A stretch of 64,000 nucleotides of DNA from Psychroflexus longus (lineage in GTDB: Bacteria; Bacteroidota; Bacteroidia; Flavobacteriales; Flavobacteriaceae): the NCBI RefSeq assembly GCF_020164595.1, contig NZ_JAIQZE010000008.1, forward strand, positions 1 through 64,000. Reading direction: 5' to 3'. The notes beneath the pieces are model-generated. The model was given only the letters and a program-made list of their open reading frames with translations. It made no database searches and was not told the origin of the DNA. The translations under genes and the position numbers were made by a program. This document shows, one piece after another, positions 54,174-62,304 of this stretch; position 1 is the stretch's first letter, and the number at the start of each line of letters is the position of its first letter.

Positions 54174-54851
54174 TTAATCAACAATAAAATCAACAGCAGT
54201 CTGTACGTGTAAATCTGTAGTAGCTAGAAATGGCAAAGTTGATGTTTCATTTTTGAGTAAAATTGGTAGCTCAGTACACCCTAATATCACGGCATCTACA
54301 TCATTTTCAAAAGTGGTGATAAGTTCCTTGTAAAAAGCTTTAGCCTCTTCAGTAAATTTACCCTGAGTTAATTCCTTGGAGACAAAATGATGTGATTTTT
54401 CAATATCAATTTCACCAGGAATCACGATTTCAAGTTGGTGTTTGCTTGTTAGATAATCCTTTAAAAAACCTTTGGTCATCGTTGGTTTATTACCCAATAA
54501 GAGCAACTTTTTGAAGTTGTTCTTCTTTGCTTCTTTAGCTACAGAATCTCCAATGTGGAGGAACGGAATACCTATTTTAGGCTGGACAAAATCGACAGCC
54601 ATGTGCGGGGTGTTGGCACAGATCAAGACAGCCTCTGCGCCTGCCTGCTCCAAAGTCTTAGCAACTCTCAGGTAAGTTTGATTGATTTCATCTTCATCTT
54701 GCCTTCTCATCACATCAATGTTGATGCTATGCAGCAATAATTCTGGATTTTGCGAGCCTCCGATTCTATCGGATACTTTGGCGTTGATATCACGATAATA
54801 TTCTAGTGTGGAGTGATAAGATGTTCCTCCAATAAGTCCAAGTAGTTTCAT
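54174..54851 (-). CDS. aspartate/glutamate racemase family protein
   Basis: A 225-residue two-domain racemase. The start MKLLGLIGGTSYHS is typical, CANTPHM (near residue 79) and GCTELPILL (near 190) contain the two catalytic Cys. It interconverts L- and D-aspartate or -glutamate. The frame extends 3 codons upstream to another Met, but MKLLGLIGG is the family start. Confidence 0.9.
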   Translation of the reverse strand: MKLLGLIGGTSYHSTLEYYRDINAKVSDRIGGSQNPELLLHSINIDVMRRQDEDEINQTYLRVAKTLEQAGAEAVLICANTPHMAVDFVQPKIGIPFLHIGDSVAKEAKKNNFKKLLLLGNKPTMTKGFLKDYLTSKHQLEIVIPGEIDIEKSHHFVSKELTQGKFTEEAKAFYKELITTFENDVDAVILGCTELPILLKNETSTLPFLATTDLHVQTAVDFIVD

Positions 54852-54876
54852 AAGCAACAATTGAGTTCGTTATGAG

Positions 54877-55236
54877 TTATGCTTTTTTAACAAATTGAGA
54901 TTTTAATGCCATGGCTCCAAAATCCTTAATTTTGCAATCGATATTGTGATCGCCATCTGTCAGACGAATATTTTTCACTTTGGTTCCTGCTTTCAACGGT
55001 TTTGGAAACCCCTTCACCGGAAGGTCTTTTACGATAACGACGTTGTCCCCATTTTCAAGTACGTTTCCATTAGCATCTTTTATAAGGGGTTCTTTGCTTT
55101 CCGCTTCGTTTCCTTCTGGTTTCTTTTCTTCGATATTCCACTCAAAACTACATTGCGGACAATTGTATGAACCTTGCCCTACGGAATAACCATAAGGTGA
55201 TTTACAATTTGGGCATTCTTTCAGTTCTTCTGACAT
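54877..55236 (-). CDS. zinc-ribbon protein YjdM/PhnA family
   Basis: A 119-residue protein. [20 protein letters not shown] and CPQC form a zinc ribbon with two CxxC pairs at about residues 8-32, followed by the conserved core [15 protein letters not shown] and [13 protein letters not shown]. The family was named PhnA but is not a phosphonoacetate hydrolase; role unknown. It is 25 bp from the racemase gene on the same strand. Confidence 0.88.
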   Translation of the reverse strand: MSEELKECPNCKSPYGYSVGQGSYNCPQCSFEWNIEEKKPEGNEAESKEPLIKDANGNVLENGDNVVIVKDLPVKGFPKPLKAGTKVKNIRLTDGDHNIDCKIKDFGAMALKSQFVKKA

Positions 55237-55316
55237 AGATTTTTTAAATATTATTTTAAGCTCATAAATACGAAGAACCTTTTACTTCTTAGGCATCGAT
55301 TAGATTTTATTCTAGT

Positions 55317-56090
55317 CTAAAAAGAAGTCGAATAAATGACTCTACCATGATGAGGCTGTTCTTCCCTATAATTGTTGATTGGCATCAAGTATTTCAATAA
55401 TTCTACTTGCTCAAGCGAAACTTCTATAGCCTGCTTGAACACAATCCAGGTCACTTCTTCAGAACAAGGCGGCGTGGTAAGCGAACCATTATATGAAAAG
55501 TAACCTTTATTCTGTGGTAGATTTTGAGAAATATCAAAAGGACGTTGTATCAGTTTCGTTTCTCCTTTTTGAATAGGAAGGTAACTTTCTAGAAGTTCAA
55601 AGGGTTTGCTGTTTTTTCCTTCCTTAGCCATCACTGAAAGCACCACAAATTCTTTGGACTCGTTTTGGTGTACCAGATGAATTTCCAAAGGATAGCGAAC
55701 ACCTTCAATAAGATGTTCTGCGGGTTCGTGGAAATGAAATTGTTTGAGATGAAAAGTATCGGTTTCGTGAATCAAAAAATCTCCTTCTTCAAAATCATAC
55801 TGAATGGAATGCCCATTATTTGCAACATCATGGAGTATTGTTTTTTCTGAATAATGTAAGTCTATAGGCTCAAGATCCTCTGAAACTTTATAGTTGACAA
55901 GATTGATTGGCGATTGAAAATTTCCATTACAATGGGTTTCACCTTCCAGCTCTGACCACCGCTCCGGACCTGTCTCCCCATCATAACTCCAATGAACTGA
56001 TTTATCACTAGTATCAACCTCTTCTTTAGATTGATTTTTACAACCTAAAACCAAAACAAGAACGGAAGTAAGTACAAGAAATCTATTCAT
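55317..56090 (-). CDS. alpha-type carbonic anhydrase, lipoprotein
   Basis: A 257-residue lipoprotein (lipobox VLGC). WSYDGETGPERW and CNGNFQSPINL open the alpha-CA fold; zinc ligands lie in FHFHEPAEH and HLVHQN, and the C-terminal SLTTPPCSEEVTW is the family signature. It interconverts carbon dioxide and bicarbonate in the envelope. The ATG at 56090 overlaps the end of the cytochrome c gene by 8 bp, so the two are coupled. The next Met upstream would need a TTG start. Confidence 0.92.
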   Translation of the reverse strand: MNRFLVLTSVLVLVLGCKNQSKEEVDTSDKSVHWSYDGETGPERWSELEGETHCNGNFQSPINLVNYKVSEDLEPIDLHYSEKTILHDVANNGHSIQYDFEEGDFLIHETDTFHLKQFHFHEPAEHLIEGVRYPLEIHLVHQNESKEFVVLSVMAKEGKNSKPFELLESYLPIQKGETKLIQRPFDISQNLPQNKGYFSYNGSLTTPPCSEEVTWIVFKQAIEVSLEQVELLKYLMPINNYREEQPHHGRVIYSTSF

Positions 56091-57084
56091 TTTTCTCAAA
56101 GCTTATACTCCACATTCCTCTGACTTCATTCACTCCGTAACCTATAGCATTATCTTGAGGATACAATTCTTTGATTTTATCGTAGGTTTCTCTTTCGATT
56201 TCCTTGCCTGGTGTTCCATGACATTTCAGGCACATGCCATTGGTGACTATAGGATAGTAAAAATTCACGTTTTCACCATCTTCCACCACTGTAGGTTCGG
56301 GCTCTTCTCCATTTTTTAAAATCTGCTTATACAGTGAAATATATTCCAACTCTTCCGCGTTAGCTTCATTTTCTGGATTTCTAAACTTGTCAGAAACTCG
56401 TTTTATAGCAGCGTTGTGCTTGGTTGCCATAGAATCGGTAAGTGGCATCGCCTGAACATTACAAAAGGATAAAGCATGCAAGACGCCTTCCTTTTGAATC
56501 GCTCCCATCAAGTTTTTACCCAAAGTTTGCTTGGTAGATTTGGCGTAGGACATACCAATTTCCGCATAGCTTTGCTCAGGCTCAGGTAAGCTCCCAACAG
56601 ATTTTCCCTTTTGCCTGTATCCTTTCTTGTGCTTCTTTTCCCAGTGCTCCTGGAACCACTCTGGCTGTTCAATTTCGTAATCATACATAAATGCAGCGAT
56701 AGCTTCAATATCTTTTTGCTTGTAAGGCTGGTAAGGCATTAATCCGAAACGCTTTACAGCGCCTTTAAGCTTTGCCTTTTCATGAGTCGGTTTTTCGACA
56801 AAATTCCATAGATCAGCAATAAATTCTTCTTTGGAATCTGCATCTCGGGAGTATCTCGCTTTCAAAGCTATCATCGGTGGTGCTATCATGGATTCTTCAG
56901 CGGCTTTGGGACTATGGCAGAGATAGCATTTGTTCTGCATCAGGGTCTTTCCTCTCGCTGCTATTTCTTCTGAATTTAATTCAGTTGACTTTAATTTTAT
57001 GTAATCTGTTTTATTTTCTTCAGAAGATTTTTTGCAGGAGGTCAGGCTCACAGCTATAACTAAAGCAATTAAGGTCCATTTCAT
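56083..57084 (-). CDS. diheme cytochrome c, lipoprotein, DUF3365 C-terminal domain
   Basis: A 333-residue lipoprotein (lipobox SLTSC). The first haem site is CYLCH near residue 55, with M or Met-rich ligand region in GLMPYQPY. A second haem site, CLKCHG near residue 287, lies in a C-terminal DUF3365 domain (also called Tll0287-like), which can bind a haem with a His ligand and may sense redox state. A role in electron transfer in the envelope is likely. It is first in a two-gene operon with carbonic anhydrase. The frame begins upstream at a TTG inside a -7-like box, so the ATG at 57084 is chosen. Confidence 0.9.
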   Translation of the reverse strand: MKWTLIALVIAVSLTSCKKSSEENKTDYIKLKSTELNSEEIAARGKTLMQNKCYLCHSPKAAEESMIAPPMIALKARYSRDADSKEEFIADLWNFVEKPTHEKAKLKGAVKRFGLMPYQPYKQKDIEAIAAFMYDYEIEQPEWFQEHWEKKHKKGYRQKGKSVGSLPEPEQSYAEIGMSYAKSTKQTLGKNLMGAIQKEGVLHALSFCNVQAMPLTDSMATKHNAAIKRVSDKFRNPENEANAEELEYISLYKQILKNGEEPEPTVVEDGENVNFYYPIVTNGMCLKCHGTPGKEIERETYDKIKELYPQDNAIGYGVNEVRGMWSISFEKNE

Positions 57085-57090
57085 GATATT

Positions 57091-57147
57091 CAAATTTAAT
57101 AAAGCAATTTAGGCAGAGTCTATGTATTGAATGGTAACTAAAGTTAC
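57091..57147 (-). promoter_or_regulatory. cytochrome c operon promoter region with GTAAC-type palindrome
   Basis: GTAACTAAAGTTAC (57134-57147), a perfect GTAAC-N4-GTTAC palindrome, lies 50 bp before the ATG. A perfect -7 box TAAATTTG (57091-57098) is 46 bp from its centre; a poorer box at 57104-57111 fits the 33-bp spacing seen at sqr and prx. The position is therefore less certain here. Confidence 0.4.
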
Positions 57148-57202
57148 AGGAATCTGAGGAGGTAGGTTTTAGGGAGTGAAAAATTTCGAATTTCGAATTA
57201 TG

Positions 57203-57242
57203 AATTTTTGATCTGTAAGTCGTGAGTTATAGATCAAAATTT
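57203..57242. repeat. 16-bp inverted repeat between cytochrome c and peroxiredoxin genes
   Basis: AATTTTTGATCTGTAA and TTATAGATCAAAATTT pair over 16 positions with two irregular pairs and an 8-base loop. No T-run follows in either direction. It may be a remnant of a dispersed element; the AATTTCGAATT phrases around it are repetitive. Confidence 0.6.
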
Positions 57243-57320
57243 TGAAATTACAAGTTCGGAATGATAAATTTGAAATCTCCCAGGTACCGAAAACAATGAA
57301 AACAAGAAATAGCTTAAAAC

Positions 57321-57349
57321 AAAAAAAGCGGAGAATACATCTCCGCTTT
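57321..57349 (-). terminator. terminator of the peroxiredoxin gene
   Basis: AAAGCGGAGA and TCTCCGCTTT form a 10-bp stem with a 5-base loop (57325-57349), followed by seven T on the minus strand. Confidence 0.85.
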
Positions 57350-57371
57350 CATTAATCAACAAAACTACTTA

Positions 57372-58043
57372 CTAAAATTGTTTCTTGGCCAGATACCAAG
57401 TTGTTTTCTCGATAGACTCATCTGCTACTCTGTCTTCGTATGCCTTCAATGTTTTTGGTGGTGGTACAATGCCTTTTTCACCTTTTTTCCAATCCAATGG
57501 GCAAGCTGCACCGTGTTCATCGGAGAATTGTAGAGCTTCCAAACATCTTAAGATCTCATCCATGTTTCTACCTACATTTAGCGGGTAGTACATGATCAAT
57601 CTTATTTTTTTGCTCGGATCGATGAAGAATACGGCTCTTACAGCTGCAGTTTCACTTTCGTTGGGCTGTAACATTCCGTATAGCTTGGATACCTTCATAT
57701 CGATATCTGCGATAATTGGAAAGTCCATATAGACTCCGGTGTTTTGCTTAACGCTATCTACCCAACCAATGTGAGAGTGAATGGAGTCAATACTCAATCC
57801 TAAAAGTTCAGTGTTAAGAGCTTCAAACTCTTTTTTTCTGACTGCAAATCCACTCATTTCGGTGGTACATACAGGCGTAAAATCTGCAGGGTGAGAAAAC
57901 ATTACCGTCCATTTGTCTGGAGCAAACTCAGACATTTTCATTTTACCTGTAGTGGTTACTGCTTCAAAATCTGGAGCTTGATCACCGATTCTTGGCATCT
58001 GAGCTGGTTGTTCTGCGTTGTTTATTTCTTTTAAATCTTCCAT
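57372..58043 (-). CDS. peroxiredoxin (Prx6-type)
   Basis: A 223-residue peroxiredoxin. The active site HPADFTPVCTTE has the peroxidatic Cys59. RAVFFIDPSKKIRLIMYYP and the long C-terminal extension (ACPLDWKKGEKGI) are typical of the Prx6/AhpC2 type, which removes hydrogen peroxide and organic peroxides. A resolving Cys is possibly the one in GAACPLDW, but 1-Cys action is common. It stands alone with its own terminator; a GTAACGATAGTTAC palindrome lies 33 bp from a -7 box upstream. Confidence 0.92.
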   Translation of the reverse strand: MEDLKEINNAEQPAQMPRIGDQAPDFEAVTTTGKMKMSEFAPDKWTVMFSHPADFTPVCTTEMSGFAVRKKEFEALNTELLGLSIDSIHSHIGWVDSVKQNTGVYMDFPIIADIDMKVSKLYGMLQPNESETAAVRAVFFIDPSKKIRLIMYYPLNVGRNMDEILRCLEALQFSDEHGAACPLDWKKGEKGIVPPPKTLKAYEDRVADESIEKTTWYLAKKQF

Positions 58044-58068
58044 AGTTAATTTGTTTTTTATGATGGTA

Positions 58069-58112
58069 AAAATATAAGTTTAAACTATAGTTTTGAAAGT
58101 AACGATAGTTAC
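58069..58112 (-). promoter_or_regulatory. peroxiredoxin promoter with Crp/Fnr-type site (second type)
   Basis: On the minus strand a -7 box TATATTTT (58069-58076; one mismatch) lies 26 bp before the ATG. The perfect palindrome GTAACGATAGTTAC (58099-58112) is centred 33 bp from it. Confidence 0.55.
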
Positions 58113-58227
58113 ACAGAATAGTAAAATGTCGAAATAATTAAAAAACTATTTTCATTGTTGGATAGCCTTAAAAGCGTGAAACATTAGAAGTAGTTTTTTA
58201 AATCAAGAAAAAGGCTTCTGAAATGCT

Positions 58228-58647
58228 TTAAAACTTACTGAAGCAGTTCTTTTCTGAAGGTAAATCAAGCGTCTTAAATACCTTGATTAATTTGACTAGA
58301 GACGTGTTATCAATAGAATTGAAATCAATCTGTATTGTTTTCGTTTCTGACTTCACAATGTAATTTCCCTCAATTTTTTGAATATCCTGAATCTCATTAA
58401 AATCTATTTTGGTATTTGATCGAAGTAACTTGACTTCCTCAATGCTATTGTTTTCGATCAACAAATAGAGATTCTTGCTGGAGTAGAAAAAATCGAACAA
58501 GTGGCCAGCACCTAAAAACAGATAGACGAAAGCACTCCAGTTAAAAGAGTCCTCTCCAGTAAATAAAAAATAAAACCCAACTATGATCCATAATGAGGCA
58601 ATGATCAAAGGCGAGTAAATTCTTTTTTTATAAAAATTGATTTTCAT
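58228..58647 (-). CDS. tandem paralogue A, two-helix membrane protein with PH-like tail
   Basis: A 139-residue protein, the last of five head-to-tail copies. Two transmembrane helices (about 12-32 and 38-55) are followed by a soluble beta-rich domain (YLLIENNSIEEVKLLRSN, then KIDFNEIQDIQKIEGNYIVK) that looks like a bacterial PH domain and ends with a helix (LVKLIKVFKTLDLPSEK). The most diverged copy. It lies 1 bp after copy B. Function unknown. Confidence 0.7.
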   Translation of the reverse strand: MKINFYKKRIYSPLIIASLWIIVGFYFLFTGEDSFNWSAFVYLFLGAGHLFDFFYSSKNLYLLIENNSIEEVKLLRSNTKIDFNEIQDIQKIEGNYIVKSETKTIQIDFNSIDNTSLVKLIKVFKTLDLPSEKNCFSKF

Positions 58648-58648
58648 T

Positions 58649-59071
58649 TCAGCTGGTTAAAAAATTTTTGTCCGGAGGAAGGTTTAGGTTTTTAAGAAAA
58701 TGAATTAATTGGTCCAGAGATTCTTTTTCGATGACATCTGGTTCAATCTTTAAAGTTTTATTTCCCGACTTTAAGATAAAGTCACCGTGTATTCTTTTGA
58801 TCTCCTTAATGTGGTCTATATGTATCTCATTCGTAAAACTAAATCCATAAAGAAAATTCTTCTTGATCACCCCGTTTTCTATAATCAGATATTGATGTTT
58901 AGTATCATAGAGAAAGTGGAGAATATCCAAAAAGCCAATGGCTATAAAGCCGAATCCAAACCAATATATATTCTCACTGGTAATGAGAAAATAGCCAATA
59001 CCAAAAGCTATCCATACCAATCCTAAAGTGAGATGGGTGTTGAGTTTTCTTTTCTTTAGATTTATTTTCAT
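58649..59071 (-). CDS. tandem paralogue B, two-helix membrane protein with PH-like tail
   Basis: A 140-residue protein with the same layout as its neighbours: start MKINLKKRKL, two helices, YLIIENGVIKKNFLYGF, then EIHIDHIKEIKRIHGDFILKSG and an end NLPPDKNFLTS. It lies 3 bp after the broken copy C. Likely part of one transcript. Confidence 0.72.
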   Translation of the reverse strand: MKINLKKRKLNTHLTLGLVWIAFGIGYFLITSENIYWFGFGFIAIGFLDILHFLYDTKHQYLIIENGVIKKNFLYGFSFTNEIHIDHIKEIKRIHGDFILKSGNKTLKIEPDVIEKESLDQLIHFLKNLNLPPDKNFLTS

Positions 59072-59074
59072 AAT

Positions 59075-59491
59075 TCAGCTTGCCAAAAAAGTATTCTCAG
59101 ATGGTAAATCTAGATCTTTTAGAAATTCATTCAATTGGTTAATAGATTCTTTTTCGATGAAATTGAGTTTAATTTTTAGTTTTTTGGTGTCGGATTTCAG
59201 AATATACTTATCGTTAACTTTCTCTATCTCTACGATTTCATCCACATTGATTTTATTTTTAAATAAATAGAGAGTGTTTTTTTCGATTTTCTCATTATTG
59301 ATTTGAAGGTATTGATGCTTTTGATTGTAAAGAAAAACTGTAAAGATTGCTAGACCAGCTGTTACATAGAAATAATTTTAAAGCTCTGTGAAATTGTCGT
59401 TTAAGAATAGGTAATAAACCCCCGGCACAAACCAAAAAAGACTTAAGTATAAATCTGTGTAAAGGCGTTTTTTAGTGAATGTTATTTTCAT
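59075..59491 (-). pseudogene. tandem paralogue C, broken by a premature TAA
   Basis: From the ATG at 59491 the frame reads MKITFTKKRLYTDLYLSLFW and on to codon 37, then meets TAA (59378-59380). The same frame continues without shift through YLQINNEKIEKNTLYLF to a natural end FLAS and a TGA at 59075. So one nonsense codon splits an otherwise complete copy. It starts with an ATGA overlap on the stop of copy D. Confidence 0.85.
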
Positions 59492-59907
59492 TTCCAACTG
59501 GCTAAAAAGGATTTTTCTGAAGGTAAATCAAGACCTTTTAAAAGCTCTAGCAATTTATTCAACGAGGAATGATCAACGAGATCAATTTTAATCTTCATCG
59601 CTTTAGATCCTGATCTTAAAATGTAATTCCCTTTTACTTTCTCAATATGTTGAATCTCATCCAACTCCATCTTATTTTTGAACCCGTAAAGTATGTTTTT
59701 AGTGATGATCCCGTTTTCGATTATGAGATAGCCATGTTTTAGATCATAAAAATAATGTCCTTAATATAGTATCCCTAAAATCGTAAAAAGAAAGCCGTAC
59801 AATTTAGTAAAATTGCTTTCATACAGAGAAAAGACTCCTGCTGAAAACAACAGTATACCCATTGTTAAGTTGATGTAGAGTCTAAACTTTTGAAAATTGA
59901 TTTTCAT
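59488..59907 (-). pseudogene. tandem paralogue D, broken by a premature TAA
   Basis: From the ATG at 59907 the frame reads MKINFQKFRLYINLTMGILL and on to ILGILY, then TAA as codon 49 (59761-59763), where copy E has Leu (LYLGHYLYD). The frame is intact afterwards: GHYFYDLKHGYLIIENG and the end FLASWK. Its 3' half is almost identical to that of copy E, so this is a young duplication or gene conversion. The ATG of copy C overlaps its TGA, and its ATG overlaps the TGA of copy E. Confidence 0.87.
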
Positions 59908-60323
59908 TTCCAACTGGCTAAAAAGGATTTTTCTGAAGGTAGATCAAGACCTTTTAAAAGCTCTAGCAATTTGTTTAACGAAGAATGATCTATGAGATCG
60001 ATCTTAATTTTCATCGTTTTGGATGCTGATTTTAGGATGTAATTCCCTTTTACTTTCTCAATCTGTTGAATGTCATCCAACTCCATTTTATTTTTAAAAC
60101 CGTAAAGTATGTTTTTGGTGATGATCCCGTTTTCGATTTCGAGATAGCCATGTTTTAGATCGTATAAATAATGCCCTAAATAGAGAACGGCCAAAATCAT
60201 ATATACGATACCTTTCCATATGCTAGAATCGCTTTCATTTAAAGAATAGGTACCCATTATTATCCAAGTGATCCCTAAGCCTAAGTTGATGTAAAGTCTG
60301 TAATTTGAAAATTTTATTTTCAT
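59904..60323 (-). CDS. tandem paralogue E, two-helix membrane protein with PH-like tail
   Basis: A 139-residue intact copy and the first gene of the array. Two helices (about 12-27 and 37-53), then HGYLEIENGIITKNILYG and the PH-like core ELDDIQQIEKVKGNYILKS, and the end LASWK. Its TGA overlaps the ATG of copy D. No promoter was found in the short upstream spacer. Copies E, D, C, B, A form one array on the minus strand. Confidence 0.75.
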   Translation of the reverse strand: MKIKFSNYRLYINLGLGITWIIMGTYSLNESDSSIWKGIVYMILAVLYLGHYLYDLKHGYLEIENGIITKNILYGFKNKMELDDIQQIEKVKGNYILKSASKTMKIKIDLIDHSSLNKLLELLKGLDLPSEKSFLASWK

Positions 60324-61020
60324 TAGATAGAAAAGTTAATAATTATGGCTTTAATGAATTTTTGTAAGCATTCCCTCCGCTTATGATCGCTTCTTTAGCG
60401 CCTCCCAGTCGTAAAGTGTATTGACTACAAAAAAGCTGAAAAATCCAAGGATAAATACTTTTACATCTCTTCTTGATGTGTTTTTCATCATAGTTAGTGG
60501 ATTTAATATAAATCTTGAATTTAAAGAATTCTGTAATAAGAGACATGTATATCTTTCTTGTATCTGATTGAAATATTGCCGAGTACAACTCTTAAGTTAA
60601 TTAAAGTTCTAAAATTATTTTCGCTTTAAATTCGTTTAGATTTTATTTTTTTTTGATAATTAAAGTAAAGTTTTCCTATTACTATAGTCGAACCAATCAT
60701 CAGGACATAGATCATGATGTACCTAAAAACCATAGAAGTGAAAATGAAATTAAAGTTTTTTTCGATGGATTTGTAAATAATTAATTTTAGTAGTTTCCAT
60801 TTCTTAATCTATAGTAATTGGTTATTTATAACTTCAAAGCCAGCTTTTAAAATCTGATTAACATGTAATTACTATCGTTTTTTTAAGTTCCAAATTAAAG
60901 CATCTTATTCAATAAAATGCAATTTGACAAAAATAAATTATCCACATCACCGTGAGTGATTTAAAGGATAACTCATGCAGATATGGTTTGACTTAATAGG
61001 CAAAACAACTTAAGGACGAA
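60324..61020. other. gene-poor spacer of about 700 bp
   Basis: Between the paralogue array and the PD40 gene. One minus-strand frame of 81 codons (60343-60588) has no family signs and I do not call it. A 35-codon frame at 60626-60733 is listed separately. No repeat of the dispersed type was found. Confidence 0.4.
60626..60733 (-). CDS. possible very small membrane protein
   Basis: A 35-codon frame from ATG 60733: a hydrophobic run (YIMIYVLMIGSTIVIG) then a basic tail (KKIKSKRI). It fits a single-helix small protein, but its length gives little support. It could be chance. Confidence 0.3.
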   Translation of the reverse strand: MVFRYIMIYVLMIGSTIVIGKLYFNYQKKIKSKRI

Positions 61021-61869
61021 TTACTTTTCATAAGAAACAAAAGCAAAGCGTTTCCCATCAGGTGACCAGGAGGGCACATTGAGGCTGCCTTGTCCGCCGG
61101 TAAATTCGCATAAAGTAGTGATCTCTTGGGTTTCCAAATCGAAAAGTCTTAGGGCTACTTGTTTCAATGGTGGGTGGGCATCGCCCTGATCTTTGAGATA
61201 GGATAGAAATACAAAAGAAAAACCGTCTGGCGACGGGTGTGGAAACCAGTTGGAGTAGACATCTTGTGTAAGTTGTGTTTTTTCGCTACCATCCACTTTC
61301 ATCCTCCAGATCTCCATGCTTCCAGATCGTATGGAATTGTAATAAATGTAGTGTCCATCGTGGGAATAATCTGGACCATCGTCTAGCCATTCTCCGGCTG
61401 TAAGTCTGGTTTCCTGACCGCTAGCAATGTCAATATTGTAAATATCAAGACTCTTATCACGTTTGGCTGTATAAACCAGAGTTTTCCCGTCTGGGGACCA
61501 ACCGTGCCAAAAGGAAGGTTCTTTGGGCGTGATCAATTCTGGAGTACCACCAGAGGCTGGAAGTCTATAAATTTTGGAAGTGAGCCACTGTTCTTTATCC
61601 TTGGGTGGGAATGCATCAGCAGAGCTGATAACTATCTGTTTTCCGTCTGGCGAAATGCCATGGTCATTGTTCAGATGTTTTGCAAAACCTGTGTCTAGAT
61701 CTGTTCTTGCTTTGGTTTTCAAATTCAGTTTAAAAAGTTTTCCATCACTATTTAAAAGAAGATATTTATCATCTCGACTCCAGTTGGGCGCCTCAAAATG
61801 ACCATTTTCAGTATAGATCACTTCCCTTTGGTGAGTATTGAGATTGTAAATTTCTAGTATGGATTTCAT
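61021..61869 (-). CDS. PD40/WD40-like beta-propeller protein, TolB-like
   Basis: A 282-residue protein of repeated PD40 blades: APNWSRDDKYLLLNSDGKLF, ISPDGKQIVISSAD, WSPDGKTLVYTAKRD, YSHDGHYIYYNS, PSPDGFSFVFLSY and a final WSPDGKRFAFVSYEK. There is no signal peptide, so it is probably cytoplasmic, unlike TolB itself. Such propellers bind partners; the function of this one is unknown. The small gene at 61934 lies upstream on the same strand. Confidence 0.85.
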   Translation of the reverse strand: MKSILEIYNLNTHQREVIYTENGHFEAPNWSRDDKYLLLNSDGKLFKLNLKTKARTDLDTGFAKHLNNDHGISPDGKQIVISSADAFPPKDKEQWLTSKIYRLPASGGTPELITPKEPSFWHGWSPDGKTLVYTAKRDKSLDIYNIDIASGQETRLTAGEWLDDGPDYSHDGHYIYYNSIRSGSMEIWRMKVDGSEKTQLTQDVYSNWFPHPSPDGFSFVFLSYLKDQGDAHPPLKQVALRLFDLETQEITTLCEFTGGQGSLNVPSWSPDGKRFAFVSYEK

Positions 61870-61933
61870 TTTAAAGTAATTTGAAGGCTTGTCTTAATAG
61901 TAAGACTCAGAACTTAAGAAGCCTTACTTCTCA

Positions 61934-62107
61934 TTAATCCTCATCAGACTTTTTCAGTTGATTATAACCAGTCACCCCTGCAGCAATTGACAGAACTAAC
62001 ATAGTAGGAACAGCGACTTTCCAAAGCGGACAGGAAAAATAAGCGCCGACCATTAAACCTAAAAACAATCCGCTTGCCCAAAATAAAACCATGTGTTGCT
62101 TGATCAT
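61934..62107 (-). CDS. small two-helix membrane protein
   Basis: A 57-residue frame from ATG 62107: two hydrophobic segments (VLFWASGLFLGLMVGAYF near 7-24 and VAVPTMLVLSIAAGVTGY near 31-48) joined by SCPLWK, with a polar end NQLKKSDED. The regular helix spacing and the charged tail fit a real small membrane protein. The PD40 gene begins 65 bp downstream on the same strand. The rest of the 435-bp spacer (61870-62304) shows nothing clear; it would also hold the promoter of the plus-strand gene at 62305. Confidence 0.6.
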   Translation of the reverse strand: MIKQHMVLFWASGLFLGLMVGAYFSCPLWKVAVPTMLVLSIAAGVTGYNQLKKSDED

Positions 62108-62304
62108 AATATCATTTTTTCTTTAAAAGTATTATTTTTAATTTAAACAAAAAGATCTTATCAGCACAACGTTGTTTTTTGTTTAGCAATGAAAAATTAC
62201 AATTCAAGTTGTAAATATTTAATTTTAGAAAAGCAAACACATATGAATTTCAGCAAATGGTTTCTTTTGCTTAACTTTTACAACTAGTTCAAACCCTCAT
62301 TGAA

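Noticed and set aside
58228-60323. Programmed recoding of the TAA codons in copies C and D
   Set aside because: No slippery site, SECIS-like structure or conserved context is visible; simple nonsense mutation is more likely.
60343-60588. 81-codon frame upstream of the paralogue array
   Set aside because: Composition and start are unconvincing, and nothing in it resembles a known family.
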